Shown here in pieces: positions 10,212 to 21,051 of a stretch of DNA of 64,000 nucleotides. Position 1 is the first letter of the stretch, and each line of letters starts with the position of its first letter. Under the pieces are notes generated by a model, which saw only the letters and a program-made list of their open reading frames with translations, searched no databases and had not been told where the DNA came from. A program made the position numbers and the translations under genes. This DNA is from Cryptomeria japonica (lineage: Eukaryota > Streptophyta > Pinopsida > Cupressales > Cupressaceae): contig NC_081408.1 of the NCBI RefSeq assembly GCF_030272615.1, positions 63,050,614 to 63,114,613 on the forward strand, read 5' to 3'.

Positions 10212-10610
10212 TTACCTTGCTACCTCCTTCTTCTGGTCAGGTGTGAGCTTATATGCAACCTTGTTAGGTAAGGATGCACTGGGAACAAAGTCTAATTGAT
10301 GGCTTATAGACCTTCTAGGTGGGGGTATTGTAGGTGTTCCATCACTCACTATATCCTTATGCTCTTGCAACATTTGCTTTACCTCCTTGGGTATTTCTGC
10401 CTGCAACTTGTCTTCTTCCTTCTTTGGTTTCACAAAGATGGCACACTTCACTATCTCCTCCTCATGTAGTAATTTTAAGAACTCTTTACCGGTATCCATT
10501 AAAACACTAGGTATCTTTGAAGCTCCCTCTTCATTCTCTGTCAAAGACTGAATCTTTAAGGTCTTGTTGTCCTTAAAGGAAATGGAGTTCTCCTCTCCAT
10601 CATAGATCAC
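10212..10610 (-). CDS. G1 protease-to-RT linker
   Basis: A 132-codon open frame whose N-terminus (MIYDGEENSISFKDNKTL) follows the protease and whose C-terminus (LDFVPSASLPNKVAYKLTPD) is the typical run-in to a gypsy RT. It abuts the RT frame at 10211 and is separated from it by an in-frame stop. It has no catalytic residues and is a spacer of the polyprotein. Confidence 0.75.
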   Translation of the reverse strand: MIYDGEENSISFKDNKTLKIQSLTENEEGASKIPSVLMDTGKEFLKLLHEEEIVKCAIFVKPKKEEDKLQAEIPKEVKQMLQEHKDIVSDGTPTIPPPRRSISHQLDFVPSASLPNKVAYKLTPDQKKEVAR

Positions 10611-10625
10611 CTTCCTATCAAATTG

Positions 10626-11246
10626 CTAAGGTCTTCCTAGCAGTAGATGACATGCACCCATGGGAAACACATCACAAAGGATTTTGTCCTTGTATCCTCC
10701 AATGGAAAACTCTACCCAAGTCTGTTCATTGACCAACACACTCTGCTCATGATTCAACCATGTCACCTTGTATGGGTTAGTGTGGGGTATCCTTATGAGT
10801 TTCAACTTCCTAACTGCCTCTTCTGATATGATATTCTCAGTTGAGCCTGAATCAACTATCACCTTGCACACTTTACCAAGAATCTTGCACCTCACCCTAA
10901 ACAATGCTCTGCTATGCTTAGGTTCACTCTTGACTGGCTGTCTTATCAAGACCCTATTGAACATTAGATTTTCTCCACTCTCTAATTCAATATGGTCCAC
11001 CTTAGGTGTCTTGCTACTTGAAGAGTATTCATGTGCATAAGAAACCCTCTTTCCACTGTTTGATGTGGTAGGCTTGTCAGGGCATCTATATGCCAGGTGT
11101 CCCAATTGTCCATAATTGTAACACTTCATTGTTGCAAAGTAGGAGTTACCTCTACCGGTACCTCTACCCCTATTTGGACCACCTTGTACACCTCTTCCTC
11201 TGGAATGTCCTCCTTTGAGATTGGTTTCACTACCATGCTCAGTCAA
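10626..11246 (-). CDS. G1 nucleocapsid zinc knuckle and retropepsin
   Basis: A 206-codon frame. A basic Gly/Arg-rich stretch (GGHSRGRGVQGGPNRGRG) leads into one CCHC knuckle, CYNYGQLGHLAYRCP, in which the second Cys is replaced by Tyr (TGT to TAT, G-to-A). The retropepsin follows, with IVDSGSTENIIS as its catalytic loop and GACHLLLGRP at the end. The protease motif looks intact while the knuckle is damaged. Upstream gag (11247-12190) is in other frames. Confidence 0.8.
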   Translation of the reverse strand: MTEHGSETNLKGGHSRGRGVQGGPNRGRGTGRGNSYFATMKCYNYGQLGHLAYRCPDKPTTSNSGKRVSYAHEYSSSSKTPKVDHIELESGENLMFNRVLIRQPVKSEPKHSRALFRVRCKILGKVCKVIVDSGSTENIISEEAVRKLKLIRIPHTNPYKVTWLNHEQSVLVNEQTWVEFSIGGYKDKILCDVFPMGACHLLLGRP

Positions 11247-12190
11247 CTTGGCTTCTCCTTGGTTCCTTGGCTCATTTGTCTTGCTTTGGTAACCACCTCA
11301 GTGATTCACTTGATCTCTACCTCTGCCTCTACCCCTATTATTAGAGTCTCCTTTCCTTTTGTTCCTCTCTTCTACCTTGGAAGCAAGCTAATGACACTTC
11401 TAGATAGTAGTAGGAGTCCATAGGCTTATCTCCTCTTGAATCTTCCACTTTAGGCTACTTAGATACCTAGCCACATTAATGGATTCATCTTCTTGGACTT
11501 TAGATCTTAGACATAGCTTTTGAAACTCCTCTATATAGGAGGCCACATCAAGATCCTTCTACTTCAATCCCTATCTCTTCTTATGAAGCTAGACTTCATA
11601 ATCCTTTGGTAAGTAGTTCTCCTTAATCTTACCCACCATAGCTTTCCAATTTGCAATAGGTAGCTTCCCCATACTAACTCTTTCTTCTTGTAGGTACTTC
11701 CACCATGTCAAAGCTACTCCCCTTAATCTTGATTTGGCAACTTTAACCTTTTGAGCCTTTGTCACTCCTTCACACTCAAAGTTGTTTTCCATGCCCTCAA
11801 TCCATTCCATAACAGTGTCTATGTCCATTCGTCCACTGAAATGTGGCAATCCTTCAAAGGATTTGGTGTTCAAAGCCTCGATAGCTTTCACAAATGGTTC
11901 TTCATTGAACAAGGGATCTGGTTCAGGGATAATGTCATCTATGTCTATAGTCTTTTACCTTTACCCTTGGTGTCTTCATCCCAAGGTCCTTGTGTCCTCT
12001 GATCCACCACTTCCTGCAGTTTATCCCTCATCTCACTCACAGCCTCTTCAAGGAGTCTATTTTTCTCCTTTTGTTCTTCCACTTCTCTAGCTAGCTCTGC
12101 ATTAGTTATCATTCTTCTCTCCCCTACTAATTCACCAGTATATAGAGACATACACAGTCCAAAAAGTCTTTCACTATACTCTGATACCAA
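11247..12190 (-). pseudogene. G1 gag (capsid region), broken
   Basis: Two open pieces are visible. The 11945-12190 piece is an 81-codon N-terminal segment with a coiled-coil-like heptad run (LAREVEEQKEKNRLLEEAV). The 11589-11912 piece is a 107-codon capsid-like segment with FSGRMDIDTVMEWIEGMENNF and SRLRGVALTWWKYLQ, the Retrotrans_gag signature around a paired Trp. The pieces are separated by stops. The gag start lies close to the PBS, near 12184. Confidence 0.75.
12179..12189 (-). other. G1 primer binding site (tRNA-iMet type)
   Basis: The minus strand reads TGGTATCAGAG, separated by three bases from the LTR end CCCATCA. This fixes the element's orientation and the LTR boundary at 12193. 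Confidence 0.9.
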
Positions 12191-12192
12191 TC

Positions 12193-13230
12193 TGATGGGA
12201 AGGGGTTTGGGATAGACTAGCCTAGTCTATGCTCTTGGATCCTTTCCTTGAGTCACCTGGTGTTCACTACATACCCTAGGGTCTCTAGGACTTCCCTTTG
12301 CTTAAGGAATCCCCTAACCATGCCCAATCCACCCACCAATGAGTTGCAATGTTGCTCCTAAGGTCTCACCTACTCATGAGACACAAACCCCTTACTATGG
12401 CTAATAAGGGCTAATCTTGTTCCACACCTTCCAAGGTCTTAGCAAGGTTGTATCAGGTCCATTTCATGGTATTTCCACCCATTCATGTGCCCCCAAGAGG
12501 TTTCAAGATTCTAACCCCTTACCAATTTCACAAATTTGGGTTTTTGCCTTCAAATAGGGCTACAAAGATTAGGACCAATTAGGCCTCCTAGCCGGTCTTC
12601 TAGGGCTCCCTCTCACAAATTATGCACAAACAACCCAATCTCCCAAAAAGGGTTGCCATTCATTTGGCAAGGACTCAAGGATTTTCTAGGTTTTAGGCCT
12701 CCAAGTATCCGTACACTGTCCTTGGTGGATTTTAAGGTTTTTAAGGGTTTGTGTGAGGGTTTTTAGGGTTTGCCTGGGTCACACTAAAGGTTTTGTATTC
12801 TAGACACCTTGTTTGGATTGCTAGAGGCTCCTCCTTCAAACCAAGGATGCTTCACTCACTCCTCTCCACTTCCTCCAAAGGATGCACTCTCCACTATTCA
12901 ACCTTGCTCTCCAAGACCTCTACACCAACAACCATTCCTAACTGGGCACTGTCCAGTCTCGCCTTGGAATGGGTCTTTGCTTGGCCTCCTTGCATTTCCA
13001 AGGGCCCTTCTTTCTTGGGACTATAGTACAGGGTCTTCACATTCATTCTTCATGGTTTCATGGTGGTTCCACAATGGGGAATGGAGTTAAGACTTCATTT
13101 ACTCAAACCGATCCAAAACTGGACAGTAAGACTGCAATTTACAAACTATTTACAAACACACTCAACTGGTAAACAAAGAACTAATATAATCACACACAAT
13201 GAAGATATATACACCAAAGAAGACATTACA
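12193..13230 (-). repeat. G1 5' LTR (left arm of an LTR palindrome)
   Basis: Begins (in plus coordinates) at TGATGGGAAG beside the PBS. The reverse complement of 12193 to about 13055 recurs at about 13310-14187. The outer (5') end of the LTR is uncertain. The open stretches at 12536-13260 are LTR sequence, not genes. Confidence 0.75.
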
Positions 13231-13309
13231 CATAGGTTTGCTTGCAAATCAATCTATTAGTTTGCTCGGTAACTGCATTCAAACTGACTGGTAACCCAAA
13301 AATAGTCAC

Positions 13310-14187
13310 AGTCACCATGGGGAATGGATGTGAAGACCCTCTAATATAGTCCCAAGCAAGAAGGGCCCTTGGAAATGCAAGGAGGCCAAGCAAAGACCCA
13401 TTCCTAGGCAAGACTGGACAGTGCCTGATTAGGAATGGTTGTTGGTGTAGAGGTCTTGGAGAGGTAGGTTGAATAGTGGAGAGTGCATCCTTTGGAGGAA
13501 GTGCAAAGGAGTGAGTGAAGCATCCCTGGGGTGAAGGAGGAGCTTCCACCAATCCAAACAAGGTGGCTAGAATACAAAACCTTCACTATGACCCAGGTAG
13601 ACCCAGGTAGACCCTTAAAACCCTCACAAAAACCCTTGAAAACCTTAAAATCCACCAAGGACAGTGTACGAACACTTGGAGGCCTAAAACCTAGAAAATG
13701 CTTGAGTGCTTGCCAAATGAATGGCAGTCCTTTTTGGGAGATTGGGTTGCTTGTGCATCATTTGTGAGAGGGAGCCCTAGAAGACAGGTTAGGAGGCCTA
13801 ATTGGTCCTAATCCTTGTAGCCCTATTTGAAGACAAAAACCCAAATTTGTGAAATCGGTAAGGGGTTAAAATCTTGATACCTCTTGGGGGCACATGAATG
13901 GGTGGAAATACCATGAAATGGACCTAATACAACCTTGCTAAGACCTTGGAAGGTGTGGAACAAGATTAGCCATTATTAGCCATAGCAAGGGGTTTGTGTC
14001 TCATGAGTAGGTGAGACATTAGGAGCAGCATTGCAACTCATTGGTGGGTGGATTGGGTATGGTCAGGGGATTCCTTAAGCAAAGGGAAGTCCTAGAGACT
14101 CTAGGGTGTGCAGTGAACACCAGGTGATCTAAGGAAAGGATCCAAGGGCATAGACTAGGCTAGTTTATCCCAAACCCCATCCCATCA
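13310..14187 (+). repeat. Inverted LTR of the G1 family
   Basis: Reverse-complement relative of 12193-13055, ending with CCCATCA at 14187, exactly the 3' LTR terminus of G1. It is followed by GATAG and then by B3 sequence, not by a PBS, so it is a solo, 3' or rearranged LTR in plus orientation. The arms share most bases but have indels. About 250 bp of less similar sequence lies between them. Confidence 0.8.
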
Positions 14188-14232
14188 GATAGGTTTTGCA
14201 ATAAACTTGGGAATAGAGGATGAGGTTGCCAT
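14188..14232 (-). pseudogene. B3 second ORF, first 15 codons
   Basis: An ATG at 14232 opens MATSSSIPKFIAKPI, cut by the G1-family LTR at 14187. It aligns with the start of the long second ORF of B2 at 45071 (MVASSFVPEFILNP). The amino-acid differences are mild, and the surrounding leader also aligns. This is the only other copy of that ORF's start in the window. Confidence 0.7.
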
Positions 14233-14388
14233 TTCAAAAGATAAATACCTCTTAATTTAAGTTCTTTGAATTCTTGAAAAATTACTTCGCAGCATCGCCT
14301 TAGGATGCCCTTGCTCAGTTTTGTGCTCTTTGATTGTTTGAATGCTCCGTGACTTGAAATGAGGGATTTTCCACTTCTTTATAGACAA

Positions 14389-14393
14389 AAATG
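14389..14393. repeat. Target site duplication AAATG of A1, left copy
   Basis: Perfect match to 41780-41784. Joining the flanks restores a continuous stretch of B-family sequence matching B2 at about 44895-44925 (reverse complement). Confidence 0.9.
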
Positions 14394-15444
14394 CGTTAGG
14401 TCCCAAAGACAACTGAGAGGGTGGGTGAATCAATTGTCTAATAAATTCAAACCAAAAACAACTTAACCAACCTTAATGCTTAATACCAGTAAACCAAAAT
14501 TTATGTCGGTAGACAGTTTATCAATTAATTACAGTATCGGTAAATATTAATGCATGAAATAGAAAGACAATAACATCCACAACACATAACACCAATATTT
14601 GTATGTGGAAACCTTATAAGGGGAAAAACCATGGTGGGAAACCTTACCCATAATCAGATGATACTAATGCAGATAGTATGTGTATACAAATGGGGTCTGG
14701 ACATGCAGAAAGGCCATGTGCCTAGAGCTCACTACTCAAACACAAATAGGAGTCACACTGACTACAATTGGATGGTTAAATCCAATAATGATGTACTGCT
14801 CAAAATAGCATCTTCATATGCTAGATTTAGTACCAGTTCAGTTATGATATGCCTTCAACAACTTGCTTCACCTTCAAATGATGTCTGCCTATATAGCTTT
14901 GCTTATTCTCGCATATACTAAATTATAATCCTTCTCACATTCACATTTTTATCTTACAAATAAGATGTTACATATATACCGTAACCTAAGACCAATTTTA
15001 GTAGGTCGGCTCTAAAAGATATTACAATAAAATAATTACAAGTAAATCAATAACCGATGCAATATTTGATACAACATGTTGGCTTATTGCATTTACAATA
15101 ATAATAAATCATCTCCAAAGCATGTCGTGCTGATCTGGAATAGATAAGCCTATCGATGCATAACCTAGACCTATTTCCCGATAACAACAAATATGAAAAT
15201 ATGAATATACCAATGAGCAATTCTACAAGACAAAGTGTCCAAACAATGTCTTCGACATAACCATATGTTTTCCATGTCATTCCAAGTGGCAGTGAACAAT
15301 ATATCTTGCCGATGTACCAGATACTAGTGACTGTGCATAAGTCACTTGCTTGCTGGTGAACATTGTCAATTCTCCAAAGTGCCAAAGTTGATAAGTGTTG
15401 ATAGTTGTTGACATCAATAACAAAACCATACCAAAATACCAACA
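14394..15444 (-). repeat. A1 3' LTR
   Basis: A 1051-bp LTR whose 5' LTR partner is 1053 bp. The outer terminal TG has become CG. It contains the family's LTR-terminal hairpin (14407-14439), where the loop GATTCACCC... is flanked by AGACAA(T/C)TG and CAGTTGTCT on the minus strand. The open stretches at 14631-14921 and 15047-15549 are LTR or UTR readings. Confidence 0.93.
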
Positions 15445-15446
15445 AT

Positions 15447-15456
15447 CTCCCCCTTT
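15447..15456 (-). other. A1 polypurine tract
   Basis: AAAGGGGGAG on the minus strand, two bases from the 3' LTR. The same tract precedes the A4 3' LTR (54403-54413). Confidence 0.85.
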
Positions 15457-15821
15457 GGCATTGATGGAAACACAAGGTGCAAAAACCATCAAAGTGCCAA
15501 AACAATAATTCCAAATATCAAAAACCAACAATCTCCTTAAAGATATCACAACTAGAGATCAAAATACAAAGAGTAATCAATCTCTCCCAAAGTTACAATC
15601 TCTCCCCCTAAGAGTAACATGTGATTTCCTTGTATTTTTCCATATCAATCTCTCCCCCTCTGACATCAAATGCAAAAGTTAATACAGATGCCAAGTTCAA
15701 ATACAAAATACCAACCAATTCAGTATGTCAACTAATCCCCTTGAGAAGTAGCTCTCGTCATCAAAGCCGAAGTAAAATATTTCTTTGTTAATTATGTCGG
15801 TTGATGACAAACATCAACTGT
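15457..15821 (-). other. A1 3' untranslated region
   Basis: No coding sequence after the RNase H stop at about 15822. Several purine-rich GGGGGAGA blocks (minus strand) recur here and in A4 at 54100-54260, resembling extra PPT copies. Confidence 0.6.
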
Positions 15822-16358
15822 CTAAGTCTCTACCGGTGGGGGTATGACCCCAAGCTGGTCTCTAAGATATTCAAAAGACTCCTTAGGCAAAGGCTTAGTG
15901 AAAATATCTACAATCTGCTCTTTAGTAGTCACATAAACCAGTTTTACTTCTTTTGCTTCAACATTCTCTCTCAAAAAATTCAGTTTGATAGAAACATGTT
16001 TAGTTTTAGAATGTAGTACCAAATTCTTAGATATATCAATTGCCGTAGTGTTATCACAATAGATAGTTGTAGGTTCCTTATATTTTACCTTTATGACCTT
16101 CAACATTTGCTTAAGCCATAATACCTATGTATAGTTAGTTGTTGCTGCAACATATTCTGATTCTGCTATTGATAAAGATGTACAACTTTGTTTCTTACTC
16201 AACCAAGAAATTAACTTGCTTCCAAGAAAAAATGCTTTGCCGGTGGTGCTTTTTCTGTCATCCACATCTCCTGCCCAATTTGCATCTGTATATGCACATA
16301 ATTCAAAGTTTTCATCTCTAGGATACCATAAACCAAGATTTGTAGTGCCTTGTAAGTA
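15822..16358 (-). pseudogene. A1 RNase H
   Basis: The C-terminal 94-codon piece reads TIYCDNTTAIDISKNLVLHS and KTKHVSIKLNFLRE, the copia RNase H signature. It is preceded by SIAESEYVAATTNYT, a TAG stop and VLWLKQ. The same TAG occurs in A4. RNase H removes the RNA template during reverse transcription. Confidence 0.85.
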
Positions 16359-17137
16359 CTAGAAAATCATTTTTATTGTTGATTCATCATTTTCTCTAGG
16401 ATTACTCTGAAATACTGAAACAATACATACTACATTCATAATATCAGGTCTTGTTTGTGTCAAATATAGTAGGACTCCTATCATAGATTTGTATCTAGTC
16501 AGATTAATAGGTGTAGATTCATCGTTTAGTGATAATTTGTAATTTGTAATCATAGGGGTGCTTACCAGTTTTGAGTTATCCATCCCAAATTTCTTTAGTA
16601 ACTCCTTCAAGTACTTGGATTGATTTAAGAATATGCCTTTATCAGTCTGTGAAATCTGTAGTCCTAAAAAGAATTTTATCTCTCCAATCATAAACATTTC
16701 AAATTCATGTTGCATTTCATTAGAAAAGTCTTTACATAATCCCTCTTCTCCTCCAAAGATTATATCATCAACAAAAACTTCTATAACCAAGATTTCATCA
16801 TTAGTTACTTTATAGTATAACTTGTTGTTAGCATTACCTTTAGAAAATCCAATCTTCAAAAGATATTTATCCAATCTAGCATACCAAGCTCTTGGAGCTT
16901 GCTTCAACCCAAACAAAGCTTTGCTTAGCCTGCAAGCCATATCTTTGTTATCTATCAAAGAAAATCCATCAGATTGCTCAATGTAAACTTCTTCTTCAAG
17001 ATCTCCATTCAAAAATGCACATTTAATATCCATTTGATATACTTTGTAGTTCTTTTGTGCTGCAAAGCCAAGAATAATCTGACTACCTCAATTCTAGCTA
17101 CCGGTGCAAAGGTTTCATTATAATCAATTCCTTCTTT
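16359..17137 (-). pseudogene. A1 reverse transcriptase core
   Basis: An open frame of 224 codons (16359-17033) starts at MDIKCAFLNGDLEEEVYIEQ, with the first catalytic Asp region. It continues LFGLKQAPRAWYARLDKYLL, then VFVDDIIFGG (the YVDD-type active site with Phe at the first position) and STPMITNYKLSL. It ends at TAG near 16359, where A4 has TGG. A one-base loss near 17050 puts the upstream RT start in another frame. Confidence 0.88.
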
Positions 17138-17626
17138 CTAAGAATATCCTTTACACACTAGTCTTTCTTTATTTCTGATTACCTTACCATCTTCATTAAT
17201 TTTATTTCTGAATACCCATTCTCTTCTAATTACATTATTGTCTTTAGGCCAGGGAACTAATGTCCATGTGTTATTCTTTTCAATTTGTTCTAGTTCCTCT
17301 TCCATAGCTTTAATCCAGTGCTTATCTTCACATGCCTGATTAATTGATGACGGATCAATTTGAGAAATAAGACATACCTCTTCATTTGCCAGTATTCCTC
17401 TTGTCATAACTCCTTGATACTTGTTCCCAATTATCTGATTTTTAGAGTGATTTAGTCTTACATACCAGGGTGTCTTCATTTGTTGTTGTTCCTCAATTAC
17501 CGTGGAATTTTCAGATGATATAGGTGTAACTGGATCTTCATTCTGTACTAGTGGATTCAATGTAGGTTCATTTGTCAGTATCTCTCTTGCCGGTTTAGAG
17601 TCTATATACCTTGAAGTTCCTCTAAA
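17138..17626 (-). pseudogene. A1 integrase-to-RT linker and RT start
   Basis: A 140-codon frame (17138-17560) contains DKHWIKAMEEELEQIEKNNT and LVPWPKDNNVIRREWVFRNK, the copia RT entry, and ends KERLVCKGYS at a TAG shared with A4. The remaining short piece up to 17626 joins the integrase tail. Confidence 0.8.
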
Positions 17627-18595
17627 CTATTCATCAATCTTCACATTTGTACTCTCAACAATTTTCTGCAATGTTTTGTTAAAACATCTATATGCCTGTC
17701 TCTTAGATGAATAACCAGGAAATATTCCTTCATCACTTCTAAGATCAAATTTTCCAATATACTCATCTCTTCTAATATAACATTTGCTTCCAAATATTCT
17801 AAAATTTTTAAGAGTAGGAGTAATACCAAACCATAGTTCATGAGGGGTCTTACCGGTTTCTCCTTTGATGTGAAATTTTCTGAATGTATAGACCTCTATG
17901 CTTACTACCTCTCTCCAATATACATGTGGTAGATTTACTTCTGATAACATAGTTCTAGCTGCATCCAAGATAGTTTTGTTTTTCCTTTCCACAACTCCAT
18001 TTTGTTGTGGTGTCCAGGGTGTTGATAACTATCTTCTTATTCCATTCACTTCACAAAATGCATTAAATTCCTTAGATGTGAATTCACCTCCTTGATCTGA
18101 TCTCAGACATTTGATTTTCTTACCGGTTTCATTTTCTACCATTGCCTTGAATAGTTTGAATTTCCCAAGTGTTTCTGATTTTTCTTTGAGAAAAGTAACC
18201 CAACCCATTCTAGAATAGTCATCAATGATTAGCATGAAATATCTATCACCTTGTAAACTTTTAGTTCTAGCTAGACCACATAAATTAGTGTGAATTAAGT
18301 CAAGAGCATTATTAGATTTTTTTGGAATACTTTTAAAAGATGCTCTAACTTGTTTTCCAAATTGACATTCCTTACATACTAGATTGTGAGGCTTAACAAT
18401 CTTAGGTAAATCTCTAACTGCCTTAGTGGTATTGATTTTTACCATGCAATCAAAATTTACATGACAGAGTCTCTTATGCCATAGCCAACTTTCAGCAATA
18501 TGTGCAATCAAGCATGTCTTTTCACTGTTATTCAAATGAAAGATATTTCCTCTAGTTTGATTACTGGTTGCAATTTCCAAACCAATTTTGTTCAT
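17627..18595 (-). pseudogene. A1 integrase
   Basis: Two frames (18029-18595 and 17627-17992) together carry the HHCC module (HKRLCHVNFD, CKECQFGKQ) and the DDE core. The first catalytic position reads HTNLCG, whereas A4 has Asp there (HTDLCG). The second is LRSDQGGEFTSKEF, and the Glu is in MERKNKTILDAARTML. The copies part at GIRR followed by TAG. An Asp-to-Asn change at the first catalytic residue would inactivate strand transfer. Confidence 0.88.
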
Positions 18596-19471
18596 AATTT
18601 TGCATTTTCCATTCTTGAGTTGTAACTAAAATCCTTTTTCAACCAATTGACCAACAGTCAAAAGATTGTGCTTTAAACCTTCTACATAGTAGACTTTGAC
18701 AGTATTATGCTTACCATCAAGAGATATAGTACCTTTTCCTTTTATCAAATAATTTTTATCATCTCCAAATCTTACCAGACCTCCATTGTATTCCTGAAAG
18801 TTCAAGAATTTACCTTTATCACTAGTCATGTGATGTGAACATCCTAAATCAATGATCCATTCATCCTTAACTTCAATTTTAGCTGCCAGGGCATGCTCTA
18901 CTGGTTGAACAGTAGGCACTGGTTGATCTTTTGTTATAGCAACAAAAACCCATCCATTGTCTGTCAGATCTTCATCAGAATCATCAGTGACTCCTTCATC
19001 AACAAGATAACAAGATTTATCTTTATTCTTCTTAAATATGTATCTCTGATATTCAGGGTTAGGCTTGTATGTTCTTTTATCTTCTTCTCTTAGTCTAGCA
19101 TGTCTCTCAGGGCATCTTGAAGCCATATGACCAATCTTATTATAGTTAAAGCATTGAAAGGGTGCTTTACCTTCATACTTACTTCCAACTAGACCTTTAG
19201 GCATTTTTCTTGCAAATAGTATTTCAAGTTCTTCAAGCTCTTCATTTTCTCTCCTGCTTTCCTCAAGTTCTCTTGCATAAAAAGCTTTCCAATCAGATCT
19301 GTCAAATGATGGTGTAGATGATGTCAATGCCTTAAAAGTTAAATCTATCTTTATAGTAGCAATAGGACCAAATTCCTCAATTTCAAAAGCTGAAAGTTTT
19401 CTAATCAATGTATCCCTAATTACTGATGTATTAGGCATTGTTCTCAACTCATTTATAGTAGTAACTTTCAT
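18596..19471 (-). pseudogene. A1 gag C-terminus (zinc knuckle) and protease
   Basis: The open frame 18626-19471 has 281 codons. It carries one CCHC knuckle, CFNYNKIGHMASRCP (second Cys changed to Tyr, as also in A4). It then runs through an acidic linker into a copia protease, DEWIIDLGCSHHMTSDKGKF. The catalytic triad DSG is DLG here (TCA to TTA), while A4 keeps DSG. It ends SVGQLVEK-type, as in copia proteases. Confidence 0.85.
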
Positions 19472-19933
19472 TTTATATGCTGGTGGAAATCCTCTTAAAA
19501 CTTTTGAAACAATTTCATTTTCACTTAAGGTTCCTTCACAATATTTAATACCTAAAACAATTTAATTAACTCTTTCCATAAAAGCAAAAATCCTTTCATC
19601 CTCTTCCATTTTCAGATTTTCATACCTAACCCAGAAGCTTTCAAGTTTTGTAATTTTAACTATGGAATCTCCTTCATTTAATGTTTCCAAATGATCCCAA
19701 ATAGCTTTAGCAATAGATCTATCTGATAATCCAATGATTTGTTGATATGATAATGCGCTCAAACGTGCTTCTCTTGCTTTGCAACCATTTTCTTCATCTT
19801 TTCCTAAGGTAGGTGGATTAGGCTGACCAGATGTAGGAGTACTATAGCCATTCTTTGTAACTTCCTAGATGTCCTTTCCAATGCAATTCAAATGTGCCTC
19901 CATCCTGATCTTCCATATGCCATAGTTGGTTCC
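19472..19933 (-). pseudogene. A1 gag, capsid part, cut by T
   Basis: The open piece 19562-19762 reads LSYQQIIGLSDRSIAKAIWD and LESFWVRYENLKMEEDERIF, a copia Gag (UBN2-like) capsid. It runs up to 19928-19933, where T's TSD GTTCC lies, and resumes at 40624. The gag ATG is at 40670. Confidence 0.85.
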
Positions 19934-20106
19934 TGTATAGACATAAAAACTGGCTATGAGAAATTAAATAAATATTTTATATTTATTTAATAGTTATTCT
20001 TCTATTAAATAGTTAATTTGAAAAGATTAATTTATTTAATTCATTTTCATATCTTTCTATTAATTAATATTTCATGAATTAATTCATTTATCCTATTTCT
20101 CTAGTT

Positions 20107-20202
20107 AATTAAATATCTAATATTTAATTATCTCCTCCAAACAATTAAATATCTAATATTTAATTATCTCCTCCAAAATAATTAAATATCTAATATTTAA
20201 TG
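20107..20202. repeat. Triplicated 36-37 bp AT-rich palindromic unit
   Basis: Each unit contains the inverted repeat AATTAAATAT-CTA-ATATTTAATT followed by a CT-rich spacer. The starts are at 20107, 20143 and 20180. The 3' LTR of T has one copy at about 39711. Confidence 0.8.
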
Positions 20203-20667
20203 GTAATTCTCCTATCCTATAGTCTCAAATATTAAATGATTTCTTAAATTATTTAATCTTTCCTTTCCAACTCACCTTCCATCTCCACTTCATCTTCCCT
20301 TTGCCAACTCATCAAACATGTGGCTAAGGAAATTAATATTTCTTAAATATTAATTCATCATTTGTCTTCAACTATCAAACTTAATGAATATTGTGCACAT
20401 ACACATATTTCATAACCATTTCCTATATTCTCTCCAACACCCTCTACATCTTAGGAAGGACTTGAGTCCACTTGTCCTATCATACCTAAATTTCCTCCAA
20501 CCATCCCTAGATTCTCTCAGTCAACAACCCAGTCAAGGTGATATGACTGACACTTGTCTTCTCCTTCCCCCTTTCTCTCAACCTTCACCCTTGCTCACAA
20601 CCATTCAAATCTGCAGATTTGATCATGATCGTTGATCTAAGCCACATCATCTAATCCTCTCAAAGTC

Positions 20668-20674
20668 TATAAAA
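20668..20674 (+). promoter_or_regulatory. TATA box of T 5' LTR
   Basis: TATAAAA is preceded by CTCTCAAAGTC and followed by a purine-rich leader. The identical site in the 3' LTR is 40197-40203. It is a good candidate for the element's promoter. Confidence 0.65.
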
Positions 20675-21051
20675 TCAAGAGCTTCATTTGAGAGAGAGTT
20701 AGTCTTCAAATTGATCATATGCATCCTTGAGTTTTTGAAGCAAATAGAAAATAGCAAATAGCAAATGGCAAATAGGAATTATCATTTAGCATAATCATTT
20801 TAGCATAATCATGTAGTATTGCATATCATAGTATTAGTTAACTACAAGTTATCAATCCATTCTTCATATGCCATCTTGGAAGCCATCAATGCATTGTTTG
20901 AGAGCACACCATCTGCAACTAGGAACAGTGGAGTTAGGACACAATGAAACATCAACCATGAAGGAAAAAATAATGTTTTATTTGAATATGTATACTTTGT
21001 GTAGTTTCATTGGTTGAATTTGGATTTCCTGTGTGCATTTCCATTTTGTAT

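Larger units (their letters stand above)
1..13230 (-). mobile_element. G1: chromovirus-like Ty3/gypsy retrotransposon, left end outside window
   Basis: Order on the minus strand is LTR (from about 13230 down to 12193), PBS (12179-12189), gag, protease, RT, RNase H, integrase. The integrase continues to position 1, so the 3' end and the other LTR lie outside the window. The reading frame across 8863/668 is continuous once NA (674-8857) and one copy of its TSD are removed, which shows NA inserted into the integrase zinc-binding region. The integrase wording (RFSKMSHFIP) and the tRNA-iMet PBS fit the chromovirus branch, perhaps CRM-like. A chromodomain would lie left of the window and cannot be seen. 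The gag, protease/RT and integrase segments all carry stops or altered catalytic residues, so the copy is dead. The right LTR boundary is approximate because it runs into an inverted LTR copy. Confidence 0.85.

Noticed and set aside
12179-12189. Possible tRNA gene fragments at TGGTATCAGAG sites
   Set aside because: They are primer binding sites next to LTR ends; no cloverleaf sequence is present.
12536-13767. Several 60-110 codon open frames on both strands
   Set aside because: All lie in the inverted LTR pair and mirror each other; no domain.
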